In this document: positions 22,696-34,003 of the stretch, piece by piece
Position numbering within the stretch: the stretch's first letter is position 1
Layout: every line of letters begins with the position of its first letter
Origin: Adenophora triphylla var. japonica
Taxonomy: Eukaryota; Streptophyta; Magnoliopsida; Asterales; Campanulaceae
Length of the DNA stretch: 64,000 nt
Reading direction: 5' to 3'
Assembly (NCBI GenBank): GCA_022495995.1
Contig: JAFEMH010002088.1
Location: 248,001-312,000, forward strand
Program-made: the position numbers and the translations under genes
The notes under the pieces: model-generated
The model's database searches: none
The model's input: only the letters and a program-made list of their open reading frames with translations
What the model was told of the DNA's origin: nothing

Positions 22696-23298
22696 TGATG
22701 ACGCAAGAAACGATCAAAATCATCCTTAGTCCAGCAATTAGGTTGATCTCCAGCCAATGTGACCTGAAACCCCGAACAAACGACTTGCCGGAGTGGTCTC
22801 CAACTAAGACCCTCCGGCGTGATGATGAGATATGGTGTATTGAGCTTACAAACTAAAATGAATAACGTATGTTCAGAATAGCAAATAAGACATTACCCTT
22901 TAACGTTGTATGTTGTTTGGTATTTATAGTGGAATCATGGGATCATTGTAAATTCCTAGAATCACGGAGATGTTGTGGGCGTAACTGTCTCAGAGAATGT
23001 AGGAGGCGGTTACAAATAACGACGTAGACGGACGTACGCGTTGGTGTTGATAGGTCGAAGTAGCTTGAGTATTCGAAGTCGACCTGACTTTGTGTTGTGA
23101 CTTGATAGCAATTATGCAAGTAGACTATCGTATGTCGGACGAAGCTAGGTCGGGACCACGGATGGTCGGACAATGAGATAGGTGACTGATATTTGTCGTT
23201 GGGCTTTGGGCGTTGTAGCAAGTGGACTGGCCTATACTATGGCAGTGCCTTTGTAATGTCTAAAATGTTGGGCTTCATTTGTTGAGCCTGACCCATCA
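22696..23298 (-). repeat. 5' LTR of element C (603 bp)
   Basis: The plus-strand ends TGATG...CATCA form a perfect 5-bp inverted repeat. A TATA box for minus-strand transcription (CTATAAATACC, plus 22919-22931) sits inside. Body motifs (GTCGGAC, GGTCGGGACC, GGGCTTTGGGC) are shared with the LTRs of D. Confidence 0.75.
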
Positions 23299-23587
23299 CT
23301 TTTATTCCATTCAATTATGATTTTGATTCCATCATTTTCGTACCAAAAATGAATCAGCCAAACACGATCACCCCTAGAAAGGGAGTATTTATTTTGGGAT
23401 AAAAAAAAAAGCAAGTGTCCCATTAATCCAAAAGGGAAAGGGAGTATTCGTTGTTTCATTATAAAAGACACAAAAGCCTTATTTTGATATTCTATTATTA
23501 TTATAAAAGAAATAAATTAAAAAGAAAAATATTTAATACTTATTTATTTATATGATCACTTATCATACTTATATCACAAAATCTAGG
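23299..23587. other. Spacer, nothing recognised
   Basis: AT-rich sequence between the element C LTR and the foldback element. No gene or repeat seen. Confidence 0.5.
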
Positions 23588-24044
23588 GAGAAACGCGTTT
23601 CTCCATAAGTTATGGAGAAACGGGTCCCGACATGTCGCGCGACAATGAGCTAGATAGCCAGAAACCTATGAAAGTGATATCCAGAAACCTTCAAATGAAT
23701 ATCCAGAAACCTTCAAAATGTTTCTGATATACATTTGAAGGTTTCTGGATATCCAGAAACCTTCAATAGCAATTTCTGGATATGCCCTAACACATTTCCG
23801 GATATGCACCTAACAGCTTTACGGATATGCACCTAACAGTTTCTGGATATACATTTCACATCCTTCGCTATCAAATACAAAGCTTCCTGATATCAACCGC
23901 AAAGCTTACATTTATCAATCTGAAAGCACGGATATCCGGAAGCTTTTGGTCTTGGCCTTGGATTTTTTTTTTCTGGTTATCAAATGTAAAGCTTCTGGCT
24001 ATGAAAAACACGTTTCTCCATAGTTATGGAGAAACGCGTTTCTC
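23588..24044. mobile_element. Foldback/MITE-like element with 34-bp inverted ends
   Basis: The left end GAGAAACGCGTTTCTCCATA continues AGTTATGGAGAAACG, and the right end (24011-24044) is its reverse complement with about one mismatch. Each terminal repeat is itself a chain of small palindromes (GAGAAACGCGTTTCTC, CTCCATAACTATGGAG). The middle (23655-23830) holds at least eight copies of TCCAGAAACC / GGTTTCTGGA in both orientations. No ORF. No target duplication could be made out. Confidence 0.65.
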
Positions 24045-24409
24045 AGCAGACGCACTCTACTTATATTATCTGTTCATTAATTATTTCCAATCTCAAATTT
24101 TCTTTTTTTACTTTAATTTTAACAGTCGCAACATTTTGGCCAACATTTTTATTATATATTTTTTCTTAATTTTTTTTTGTAATGGAGCGGGATGAAATAG
24201 TTGATTAATGCGTGACCGACATGAAAAAGAGCGAGTATACATAGCCTACATACTCTCTCAAATAAAGCTCATACATGTGAAAGCCAACAAATTTCATTTC
24301 CTACCAATACCCCTCTCTTTCACCGTTTCTCCCTCCACCGTCTGCGGCCCATCAAATAAAACCCCGTTCCCCTAAAACCTCCTCTCCATTTTTGTGCGTG
24401 AGAGAAATT

Positions 24410-27400
24410 ATGAGCGGAGGCTTCCTGAGAAACGCCACCAAAAGCAAGCAATTAATCGACAACGTACTATGGCACCGGCGGCAATCAATAAGGACTCCGA
24501 TTAACCGGGGCTGTAATAATCAGACACAATCCGAAGCTTTTTATTCCCGAACCCCGCATTCATTTTACAGGAAATCCAAAGAGCTTGATTTGAGTCGGAG
24601 TAGCTTGCTGTCGTCGGCGTTTTCTTCGACGACGTCTTCCTCTGCGTCGAAGGTTGGGCTTGTAGGTTGGTATTTGGGGATGGTGAAGGCTCGCCCCATT
24701 CTCACCAAAAGTATCACATCTTCTCTTATTTACGTTGCTGCCGATATTTCATCTCAGGTGCACTTCATAACCCTAGTCAATGTGTGTTCTTGTCAAAGTT
24801 TGACTTTTTAATTATACTTTATATAGAAGGGAAGGAAATGCAGTCAATTGAGAATGTGGCATATACTTCCTCTCTGTATCAATCGAATCCTCAATGTTTT
24901 GAGAATCTAATACTCCCTCCGTCCCACCAAGAGTGTCACCCTTTTAGGGGTGGCACGCAAATTAAGGAAAAAAGGGGAAGAAAAAATGTTGCGAGTGTAA
25001 TTTGAAAATATGAGAGAGAATTAGTGGAGGAAATAGTGAATTTAAAAAGTGTTGTGAGTGTAGAGGAGAGAGAATTAGTGGAGGGAACAGTGGATGGGAT
25101 AATAGAATATTAATAAAATATTTCCTTTTTAGGAAAGGTGACACTTTAAATTTAAATGGGACGCCATTTTGGGTAAAAAGTGACACTTGGAGTGGGACGG
25201 AGGGAGTACAAGCTAATGCATATTCTTATTATCAGTTCTAGGATAATAATTGTTTGCCTTGTTCAAGAATTCATATAATGTGATCTTCGACTAGAGCATC
25301 CCGAAATGGAGGATGTAACTCTTTTGAGCAAATTCAAAGGATGATAGGCGAAAAGAAAATGAAAACGATTGGAAGAAAATACATTGTCTGATAATTGGCT
25401 ACCACTCTTGGTTTGTATTGAGATAGAAACTGATAGATATGCTTCATATCAACACTCTTGTTTGTTATTTTACTTAGTTCCATTCACACTACTATAAAAG
25501 CAGAGATCGTCACCAATGAGGACAAGTTGCAACTGTAATCGGGAAATTTAAAGCTTGTGGTTTAACCAGAGATTAAACTCCACTCAAATCCCTTGAATCC
25601 TTTTTTGAAATAAAATTGTTGAATCAATTATAGATATGGTGTAATTCAGATTGGTCACTGTCAAAGCATGTGTGTGATTACGATCTGTATTGATTTCGGC
25701 TGCTTCCCCAGTTAGTTCTAACATAATCCTTTACGCAAGTTTTCTTCTGTATTTAATGTAATTGGGTAGCTTCTGAAAGGAACTGATCAGCAAAGAGAGT
25801 TGTGCCATAAGTAACAGAACACTCCCCTTTTAAATAGGAAAGGCATTTCAAAGGGATTTAGATTCAATGGAAGAGAGCAAGAAAATCTATTACTCCCTCT
25901 GTCCCTATATGAATGTCCAAATTTCATTTTAAGGTACACTCTGAAAATATGTGCTTTTTGTACATTTTAATGACAAAGATGCATAAATATTCATGTTATC
26001 CACTTTCTAAACATTTAGTTTTACGATAATAAAATGAATAGCAAATTTTTTTTTTGGTAAAAAAGCTTCTAGGGACAATTTCTTTTTACAAAAAAAGACT
26101 GACAAAAACTTCTTGAATTTGGACATTCATTTAGGGACAGAGGGAGTAGAATGTTGAGATTGAGTGCCCCTAGAATGCATCATTCCCCTGGTCAGACAAT
26201 CCCCCATATATCTTGAATTTATTAGTATCTCCGTGGGAGAGGCAAAATGAAGCTTATTCTATATAGTAACTTGGCGTGATAGCCACTTCCTAGAAATGTA
26301 ACTAGCTCATTGTGCACAATCAAATTCCTTCAAAAACTATTCTTTTAGTTGTTCATATAGCCCTCACAATTGTTTTTGCACTTCAGACAATGGTGCAAGC
26401 ATCTTCAGAGACTTTTGATTTTTTGAGGACATTACGTATGGCTGGATATGGATTGATAATTTTAGGTCCATCACTACATTTCTGGTTCAACTTTGTGTCA
26501 AAGCTCCTTCCAAAGCGCGATCTCCTCACAACTTTTAAAAAGATGTGCTTGGGGCAGCTGGTATATGGACCTACCATGACTGTTGTTTTCTTCTCCACAA
26601 ATGCAAGTCTTCAAGGTATTCTGTTCGTTATTAACATGGATTAAAGTAGGTTACCGTTTTTCTTTCATCCTACCGCCTTTGATGTCTTCATAAAGATTTG
26701 ACTATACACGTACCTTGTTGGCAAGAAGCATGTGATAGTTCAGGCACTATTTTGAAGTACGGAATATTAGTTTTAAATGAGGAGGTTCCAGGATGAGAAT
26801 TAAGAAAATATTAATGTCTTATTCACATATTGGAGATGCACTTACCTTGTTGGAAAAAAACATGTGATAGCCCAAAGCAATATATAGAAGTATTTGATTT
26901 GACTTTAAGCAAGATAGTTTTAGAACGATAATTAAGAACGCATTAATTTTTGTTCACGTATTGAAGATACACCGATGACATTACTGTAATGCGTAAATTT
27001 TTAAGAAGGAATAGTGCTTCACATTCTTGGAGAAATAATGATGACGTTGTTGTAGTACGTACAAGAATCTGATTGTGGAACTCAGCAAGCCTGATATGGG
27101 GATACTTATAAGCACGGGTACTCAATTAATGATACTAGTCTCTAAAATTGTAAATGCACCATGAAAGATCTGTTGTTGAAGTACTTAATCTGTGCTACTG
27201 CAAAAAATAAAATTGTAAATGCACCATGAAAGATCTGTTGTTGCTTCCACAAAGTGGAGACTTTTTTGGGAACATTCCAAAATAAAAAAACAGTGGACAC
27301 TTTTAAAACGGAAGGAGAAATATTTTTTCCCTCTCTCCCATCAAACTTGATGTATACTTGCACACACTTTTCTAGCTACATAAAATGTACAGAGGGAAAG

Positions 27401-28083
27401 TTACGTATAAATTTGTGTAGCCATTAACAAGTGGTATTTCTTTGTGGTTGTCATTGTCAACATCAGGTGAAAGCGCTACAGAGATAATTGCTAGATTGAA
27501 GAGAGACCTGATCCCTACATTCATAAGTGGTGTTATGTACTGGCCTATATGTGATTTTGTGACATTCCGATTCATTCCTGTTCATTTACAGGTATCTCTG
27601 AAATTCTCTTCTTTATCTTAACAAAAATGCTTCAAGGTTAAATGTGTGGATGATTGAGATCTGAAATGTCTACTCCCTCCGTCCCTAAACGAATATCCGA
27701 ATTCCACTTTGAGGGACATTCTGAAAATGTTTACTTTTTGTATATTTAAATGGCAAAAATGCATAAATATCTTTGTTATCCACTTTCTAAACATTTGTTT
27801 TTGCAAGTATAAAATGACTAGTGAAAAAAAAAACATTGGTAAAAAAACAATTAGGGACAGTTTCTTACAAAAAACACATTCATTTTGACAAAATTTTCTT
27901 GAAAATAGACATTCATTTAGGGACAGACATTTATAATAAGATGAACATATTGATTTCTCCCGTTGCCAATCATGTATCTGTTTTTTGTTATTTTGGCAGC
28001 CATTGGTTAGCAATTCATTTTCATATTTATGGACAATTTACATGACTTACATGGCAAGCCTAGAGAAAGCACGCCCCAACTAA
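24410..28083 (+). CDS. Mpv17/PMP22 family membrane protein (4 exons, 261 aa)
   Basis: Exons: 24410-24757, 26387-26615, 27467-27591 and 28000-28083 (stop TAA 28081-28083). All introns are GT-AG and the joined length is 786 nt. The ATG at 24410 gives MSGGFLRNATK; an upstream in-frame extension lacks ATG. Residues 1-80 are Ser/Arg-rich and may be an organelle-targeting region. The family domain follows: VGWYLGMVKARPILTKSITS, then RMAGYGLIILGPSLHFWFN, LPKRDLLTTFKKMCLGQ, YGPTMTVVFFSTNASLQG, ARLKRDLIPTFISGVMYWP, CDFVTFRFIPVHLQPLVSNS and FSYLWTIYMTYMAS. About four hydrophobic segments are visible, as expected for these inner-membrane or peroxisomal channel-like proteins. It resembles the Arabidopsis Mpv17/PMP22 paralogues with a long N-terminus; localisation is not decided by sequence. 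Introns 1 and 3 carry MITEs. No internal stop, so probably functional. Confidence 0.92.
24911..25208. mobile_element. Stowaway-like MITE in intron 1 of the Mpv17-like gene
   Basis: Ends TACTCCCTCCGTCCCAC and GTGGGACGGAGGGAGTA, inverted, with TA target duplication. 298 bp, noncoding. Confidence 0.9.
25891..26148. mobile_element. Stowaway-like MITE in intron 1 of the Mpv17-like gene
   Basis: Ends TACTCCCTCTGTCCCTA and TAGGGACAGAGGGAGTA. 258 bp. Subterminal AATGTCCAAATT and AATTTGGACATTCAT are also inverted. Confidence 0.9.
27145..27246 (+). repeat. Short direct repeat in intron 2
   Basis: A block starting AAAATTGTAAATGCACCATG and ending GTTGTTG occurs at about 27145 and again 65 nt later. It may be a small tandem duplication. 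Confidence 0.75.
27671..27926. mobile_element. MITE related to 25891-26148, right end eroded, in intron 3
   Basis: It starts TACTCCCTCCGTCCCTAAAC. The interior (TTTAAATGGCAAAAATGCAT, ATTCATTTAGGGACAGA) parallels the MITE at 25891. The GGAGTA end is missing. Confidence 0.8.
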
Positions 28084-28304
28084 ATCATCTACCAGCCAAG
28101 GTGTGTTCGTGCTCCTGCTCCCGTCTGATCTATATGAACTGATCTTACTGCTGGCTGTAGGAAATCTGGATTTCGTCAGTTGTAGCGGAAAGGGATAACC
28201 ATATTCTTGACAAGCCCAACATATGAGATGGGCTTGTAATTAAAGCACGACATTTTATTGTGGACTAAGCTAGCAGGTTTTTTATCTTTCATGCCTAGTT
28301 AAAT

Positions 28305-28410
28305 TACTCCCTGCATCCCGAAATGAATATCCAAAAAATGTCCAAATTTACTCTTGATCATGAGTGAATTTGATTTTATTTTGGTTATTTATTTTGGGAC
28401 GGAGGAAGTG
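28305..28410. mobile_element. Short Stowaway-like MITE
   Basis: Ends TACTCCCTGCATCCCGAAAT and ATTTTGGGACGGAGGAAGTG. About 106 bp. Confidence 0.75.
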
Positions 28411-28868
28411 TGTCATAGAAACCACATGATGAATCGTTTCTCTTTGTTTAGGTGAAGTCAGTTGCTCAATTTTGTATTTTCGGAATTGAGAACTGATTTG
28501 TTGGTAAACTTGAATTTATCCCTATCTTATTGTTCAATTTTATATTTTTTAGAAGTATGTCATAGAAAAAAGGGTACCAGATCATATTCTACAAAATTTT
28601 CATTCCTGCAATGAGAAGTCTACCTTGTCAAGTACAAAGTTACCGTGATCTCATTCCTATTACTTCCTCCATATCCATTCCTTAATAAATGCACATTTTG
28701 TTTTTTGGTCAGTCCATAAATAAATGTTATGTTTTTAATTAAGAAAATAGTTTTAATATAATCTTATAAACAAGTAAAGCAATTTTCATAAAAATGTACA
28801 TTTATTATTGGATTGGTCACTGTTGAAACCTAAGTGGGCACTAATACATGGATTTTATGTCACGCACA

Positions 28869-29106
28869 TACTCCCTCCGTCCCACGAAAATATGCACTTT
28901 TTGGCTTGGTGCGGGAATTAAGGTAAAAGGTGAAAAAGGTGATGTGTTGTGAATGTAGATGGTTTGGTAGGAAAGAGAAAGTGGAGTAAGTGGGTAATGG
29001 TTGTGAGTAGAGACAAGTGAGTCTCATTTTCATTTTGGGAAAGTGCAGATTATTGTGGGACGTTCAAAAGGGTCTTTTTGCAGATTGTCGTGGGAAGGAG
29101 GGAGTA
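28869..29106. mobile_element. Stowaway-like MITE
   Basis: Ends TACTCCCTCCGTCCCACGA and TCGTGGGAAGGAGGGAGTA. 238 bp. A second inverted block near 29055 (TTGTGGGACG) suggests an internal rearrangement. Confidence 0.85.
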
Positions 29107-29866
29107 TCTATCTACAAGGGAGCTGTACTTCCAGACACATCTTCTTGATTACTGCAGAGCAGTGTCTGTCTCACAAACCGTTGCTGCTTATTTAAATGCG
29201 AGAGAGACAAGTGCAAACAGGGAAGTTAAGCAGGATCCGTACCATTTCCAAGAATATAAATGCAAAATCCAGTTCTGTTCCAGCCTACAAACCTGAGAAC
29301 TGGGCCATTTCTTTTTCATTTAACTTGGTAGGAATGACGTGTCTCAGCAGGCATGCTTCAAAGAGACAGACACTAATATAGAAAGAAAGGAAAAATTCTA
29401 CAAACAATTTAACTCCTCCACACAACAGCTTCTATTTTCATCATCAAGAAAAAAGAACAATTGCTATGAATGTTTAAGCTACTCTTATTGAGAAACCATA
29501 ATCTCCAAATCAGATAAATGCTTATACTATATAGTAGCAAGTAATTTAACTATTGTACCGTACACTGCAAGAAACAGATATAATCAGATAGGTTCACTAT
29601 CTACTTCATAAAAACAAAAACAATTAAGATCATTGGTCTCCTTCTGTATACACCTTGTAGCGTTTGTTAACTCAACTAGATCAGAAGATGAATAAATAAC
29701 ACAATGTTCTATATGCCTGCCACTCCCAAATATCATACTTGAAGCTACATCTCTACGTGATATTATAATACAAATTGCAGCCGTGTTCTTTACCAAGTAT
29801 TAAGTTCAAAGTAACCGCTATTAAACATGCAGTTCAAGCGAAAAGGAAATGAGAACAGTTAAGGTG

Positions 29867-30149
29867 TACTCCCCCCCCCCCTGTCCCATCTTAGTCTACA
29901 AAAATTTCCATTTTGAAGTACCCAAATGGAAACTTTTTAGTACGTTTAAAAAACAATGGAACCCACTTGGCCACTAGTCATACTCACAAGTTCACAGAAA
30001 TCATTCACTTACTATTTCCTTACCCCGCTTTCTCTCTCCTACCCAACTATCTACACTCAGTTACTCACAACACATCACCTTTTTCAATTTTTTTCTTAAT
30101 TCCCATGCCCAACATTAAAATTGGAAATTAAGGTGGAATGGAGAAAGTA
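29867..30149. mobile_element. Stowaway-like MITE with C10 tract
   Basis: It starts TACTC followed by a C run and TGTCCCATC, and ends GGTGGAATGGAGAAAGTA. Eroded right end. Confidence 0.65.
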
Positions 30150-30509
30150 TTTGGTAAGAACTTGAGGACAGAAGGAATTGATTTGTAAGACACGAGAATC
30201 AGCAACTTCATTTATTTAATCATGAAACAATAAGCTTTATTGATGAGATATATTACAAAACAGACCACAGAACCTGGTTGTAGAATGATTTGGAAGGCGT
30301 GACGTAGTTGGAGGTTCTCACTATCAAACTGCATAAATCAACTCCGTGCGAAGGTGTCAGTGCAGACAATTGATCAATCCAAAACTTCCTAAAGTATTCA
30401 CATTATATTTGTTTTGGCATTCCATAAATCATGCTTCACAAAATGAACTTTGTACACTTATGTCTCTTGATTCCAGTAATCCAGGGTTGTTGACTATAAC
30501 AGACGCTTT

Positions 30510-31541
30510 TCATTCCTCAAAGGCACGTGCAGAGATCTTTTCAAGTTGGGCTGCCCAATCTACCCCAAGTATGTGCGAATTTGTCTCCATTGCGACGCGA
30601 AAATCCAACATAGATGCAGATACGGAAGCACTTGGCATTTGCCAATGTCTACTCCCAGGAAAAGTTCCATTCAGACTTGGTACTAATTGACTGCTCCTTG
30701 ACCTAGCAAGTCCTACACAAGATTCTATCAATCTCTTCAAGTAAACATCCAAACCATTATTTAGCAAGTTAGCACAATCTAATGATACACTAAGACCCTC
30801 ATTATCCAATTTCCGCTCCAAAAAACTCCTTAATGACCTGCTATCAGGTAACTGGCAACTGTTCTGACATGTCTCAGGATGGAAGTTACATTTAAGCCCA
30901 CCATAAAGAGTTTTTCGGGCGCCACCCGCTTTTAGAGAAATACCCAGAGGAGCTGTAACTGGGCTTCTGCTTTGTACAGTTGGGCTTTCTGAAACCACTT
31001 CCTCCCCATCTTCGACAGAGAAAACTTCGACAGGCGGTCTGCTACCAAGAGAAAACAATTCGGTTGGACTTTGATGTTCTTGTACCCTCTGGCCCACTTC
31101 ATCACACGCAACATTGTGGGTCTTCCCGTGGGGCCCAAGAGGACTCGGACGGTCTCGAAATTTCCTATCCCTTGGTGATCTACTTTTCCGAGGTGAGAGA
31201 GGAAATGCATCACTGCAAAGCGACTGAAGACTGTTCCTTTGATGGATATTTCCAACTTTAACATTAAGGGATCCTGCTGCCCTTTTGACTTTGGTTGGGG
31301 GATCTTTAGCACGACAAGCATTCTTAACAAGGGCTAGGATGAAACAATTGTGAAGGGGAAGATTTTCCCTCCCGATGGTTCGAACACAAAATTTATCAAA
31401 CTCATTCTTGCTAACCTTTGAACTAAATAACTTTTTAAGTAAGTCAAAGTACTTTTCCGATCTCTGAAGCCCAATCTTTTGATATAGAATGTCTTTCAGC
31501 TCTACGGTGTCAATTCTAGTAAACTGCTGTTTGGCCACCAT
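30510..31541 (-). CDS. ADA1: SAGA complex adaptor ADA1/Hfi1-like protein (343 aa)
   Basis: Single coding exon. The ATG at 31541 gives MVAKQQFTRIDTVELKD. Residues about 8-85 form the SAGA-Tad1 domain: LKDILYQKIGLQRSEKYFDL, FSSKVSKNEFDKFCVRTIGR, LPLHNCFILALVKNAC. Later come a Ser/Pro/Arg-rich linker (FPLSPRKSRSPRDRKFRDR), the conserved PDSRSLRSFLERKLDNEGLS, and a helical C-terminus (YLKRLIESCVGLARSR ... ILGVDWAAQLEKISARAFEE). This matches plant ADA1 (transcriptional coactivator Hfi1/transcriptional adapter 1), a structural core subunit of the SAGA histone acetyltransferase in the nucleus. No stops or shifts. The reading frame extends 8 codons upstream without ATG, into a splice acceptor. It is convergent with the Mpv17-like gene. 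Confidence 0.92.
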   Translation of the reverse strand: MVAKQQFTRIDTVELKDILYQKIGLQRSEKYFDLLKKLFSSKVSKNEFDKFCVRTIGRENLPLHNCFILALVKNACRAKDPPTKVKRAAGSLNVKVGNIHQRNSLQSLCSDAFPLSPRKSRSPRDRKFRDRPSPLGPHGKTHNVACDEVGQRVQEHQSPTELFSLGSRPPVEVFSVEDGEEVVSESPTVQSRSPVTAPLGISLKAGGARKTLYGGLKCNFHPETCQNSCQLPDSRSLRSFLERKLDNEGLSVSLDCANLLNNGLDVYLKRLIESCVGLARSRSSQLVPSLNGTFPGSRHWQMPSASVSASMLDFRVAMETNSHILGVDWAAQLEKISARAFEE

Positions 31542-32100
31542 TTGATTCCAAATACCTAAAATCAATCAATACAGAATCCCCAATCAGAATTTACAAAAAT
31601 AACATACATTTCAACTTCCCATTCACACTCTAATATACAGATCACTAAATCATCCCAATATTAATCATACTTCACAAAAAAACAGCTAAATTGAACGGAA
31701 ATATCCCAATACAACATTGAATAAAAAAGAACCCATATCAGAATAAGCTCAAACAAAGATTCAATAATGTCATCCACTTGCTAGGCTGAAACTTGATCAA
31801 GAAAATATTTTTATCAAGAAAAAAGGAATTGCATAAGATCAACATGGATACTCGATCAAGAAACACAATCGCATCAACCGAAAGCACAAATTGATGGGAA
31901 TCAAACATGTGATTGAAGCAATTGAAGTTATGAAAATGGTTGAAATTTGAAGCCCATAAACAAAACCTAGTACTAAGAAGATTGACCAAGAGAAGAAATC
32001 GAAACCCTAGCGAAACTGTGAGGAAGAATCGAATAAGAAATTAACCTGAATCAAGAAAAAAGGTTGGAAGTTGGAATCACGATGTCGGTTGCAGTGTGCC
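31542..32100 (-). other. 5' UTR and 5'UTR intron of ADA1
   Basis: On the minus strand GATTCAG|GTTAAT at 32046/32045 and GATTTTAG|GTATT at 31556/31555 make a GT-AG intron of 490 nt, ending 14 nt before the ATG. Splicing is inferred from motifs; the transcript start is not seen. Confidence 0.6.
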
Positions 32101-33300
32101 CCAAATTGCCAAATCGATCGAGGGTTTGTCGTTAGTTTGGTACAGTTCTATGTGTTTCGATTTTGGACATACCAAACAGGGAATAAGGTGTGAAGTCGGG
32201 GATTTCTAACAGTCGAACGAAAAGTCAATATAGCTAGCGGGTTTTTCTTTGGGTCTGGAGATTGGTTGAGGACTTGTGTTTGGCTTCGCAACTTCGCTGT
32301 ATTTGAAAATTTATTTTCGTTTTAGTGTAAAAACTAAATTAAAAGGATATTTTTTTTTTGAAAAATATTATTTAAATACAAATAATTAGACGTTGGTTAT
32401 CTACAGAGAGAAAAAGCTCAGGATAAAAATTACTCCAACTAATCTAATGTCTGTCTCTTGATTTTGATGTTGACAGAATACCCAAATATAACTTGATGGT
32501 ATACCGTACCCGACAACTAATGTATTACTTGCGATAAAATCACGGCTCGGCTCTCTTCAACACGACAAATGGATGAATGTAAATTTAAATGAATTGTGCA
32601 AAGACTTTCAACAAACTCCTTTTCTAACAATGTCTTGAAACACTCGTATACTCCTTCAAATATAATTTGGACACTGCCCAAATTGATATTCACAAAACTT
32701 TTCCCACTGAAAATATTTAACTTCGAAAATACAATAAATCGAAGAACATATGTCAACGAGAAATTGCCAACCAAACAATGCAAGATTAAAGAGTTGTAGG
32801 TTTCAAAAGCCAATGCCACCAAAAGTTGTACCATTATAGCCTTCGTTCATTTCCTTTCTTCTCGTAACTACAACTATCAAAGTATAAGCATAACAGTCCA
32901 AATTACCATTATCTTCAGCCCCGTACACCTGCTTACCACTCATCGTCAGAATCCTACCCACTAAGAGATTGACCTTGACGTTCAACAACTTTCAAACATA
33001 GTTTTTAACCCTTATTACCGTTCCACCACCGGGATCGAAAACAACATTGAAGAAATTATAGGGTTTCCAAATGCTTATTAATCGGCTCCGCATGAGACCG
33101 GAATACCTGTCCACCAAACAAAAGTCCCAAGCATAAGAATTCAAAACATGAATAATGGATGTGATTTTACCCATAAAAAGATATATTTCTAAACTTATTT
33201 TTTGTTCACAAACTTGGAAATTTAATGTATTTGTTAAGTGCTTTATAAGTTCAGGGTCTGATATGCAAAAGAGTAGAAAAGGTGGGATTAAAAAAGTTCA
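32101..33300. other. Region with short unrecognised minus-strand frames
   Basis: Upstream DNA of ADA1, then 33174-32517 on the minus strand with consecutive open stretches: WKPYNFFNVVFDPGGGTVIR, VKVNLLVGRILTMSGKQVYG, and one ending near 32517. They follow each other across stops, as in a decayed gene, but I recognise no family. Confidence 0.35.
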
Positions 33301-34003
33301 GGGGCTAAAATGCAAAAGATGAAAAGAAGAAGGGTTGCAGCTGAAACTGGGAAGGATTGCAGCCACACTAAAGGGTCGTGGCCGAGCAGTCACGCAGGAA
33401 TTAGGGAGAACGTGCCAAGAGTGCAGAGAAATAGGGCGGTCGCTCGGCCAGTGAGAGGACGATCGCGCCTTGGCTTTCTGACGGATTTCTGTTACTGAAA
33501 TTAGGATGGTGTCTGAGACCTCGCTTTTCGGGAAGGGAGAGGAGTCGCCACGCGATTTTTGTATTCTGAACCAAAACGTTGAGAAACAGCTATTGATTGA
33601 AAAAGGTGTCCTTTTTATTGGTAGCAAAAATTTAGGAAAAGGCTTTGAAAACAGGGGGTCATTTTTATTGGCAGAAAAAACGAGTAAAAAACTTTTTAGT
33701 ACCAAAGATTGTTAGGTTCGGAGGTCACGTTACGTTTCGGGAAGAGTATTACGAGATCACCCGAAACGCCTCGTATGACGAGTCTTTCTACCTTTCTCGA
33801 AAACGTGTGCGTGTGTGTGTGTGTTTGCATTTTGAAATGGGGGCTTGAATGACAAGCTTAATCTTGGTTTGAATGTCAAACGTTGATTATGTGATCTTGT
33901 TTGAAAAGACGAGCGTTTGAATGACAAACGTCGATTTTGGAAGTTTTTAGAAAAAGTGACGCGAATGCTGATTTTAACTGTTTATCTTAAGTGTCAATCT
34001 TAA
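33301..34003. other. Possible solo LTR-like fragment
   Basis: It contains GAGGAGTCGCCACGCGATTT, a motif seen in plant gypsy LTR ends, a (GT)n run at about 33807-33823, and repeats of GAATGACAAGCTT/GAATGTCAAACGTTG. No LTR partner or TSD identified. Confidence 0.35.

Larger units (their letters stand above)
19972..23298 (-). mobile_element. Element C: Tat/Retand-like gypsy element, 5' part
   Basis: Minus-strand LTR (22696-23298), PBS, gag and protease, cut at 19971 by element B. It is homologous to element D over gag-protease: both have FTNHRVD, ILGIPG and the motif that encodes GGIGCLC-like sequence near 20020/44290. The rest of pol lies beyond the left window edge, or is lost. Confidence 0.8.
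28084..30180. other. Intergenic region between the Mpv17-like gene and ADA1
   Basis: About 2 kb of noncoding DNA. It contains at least three MITEs (listed separately), a probable single-ended MITE near 28660 (TTACTTCCTCCATATCC) and no recognisable gene. Confidence 0.6.

Noticed and set aside
31738..31989. 83-codon minus-strand ORF beside ADA1
   Set aside because: Lies in the proposed 5'UTR intron of ADA1, with no family resemblance.
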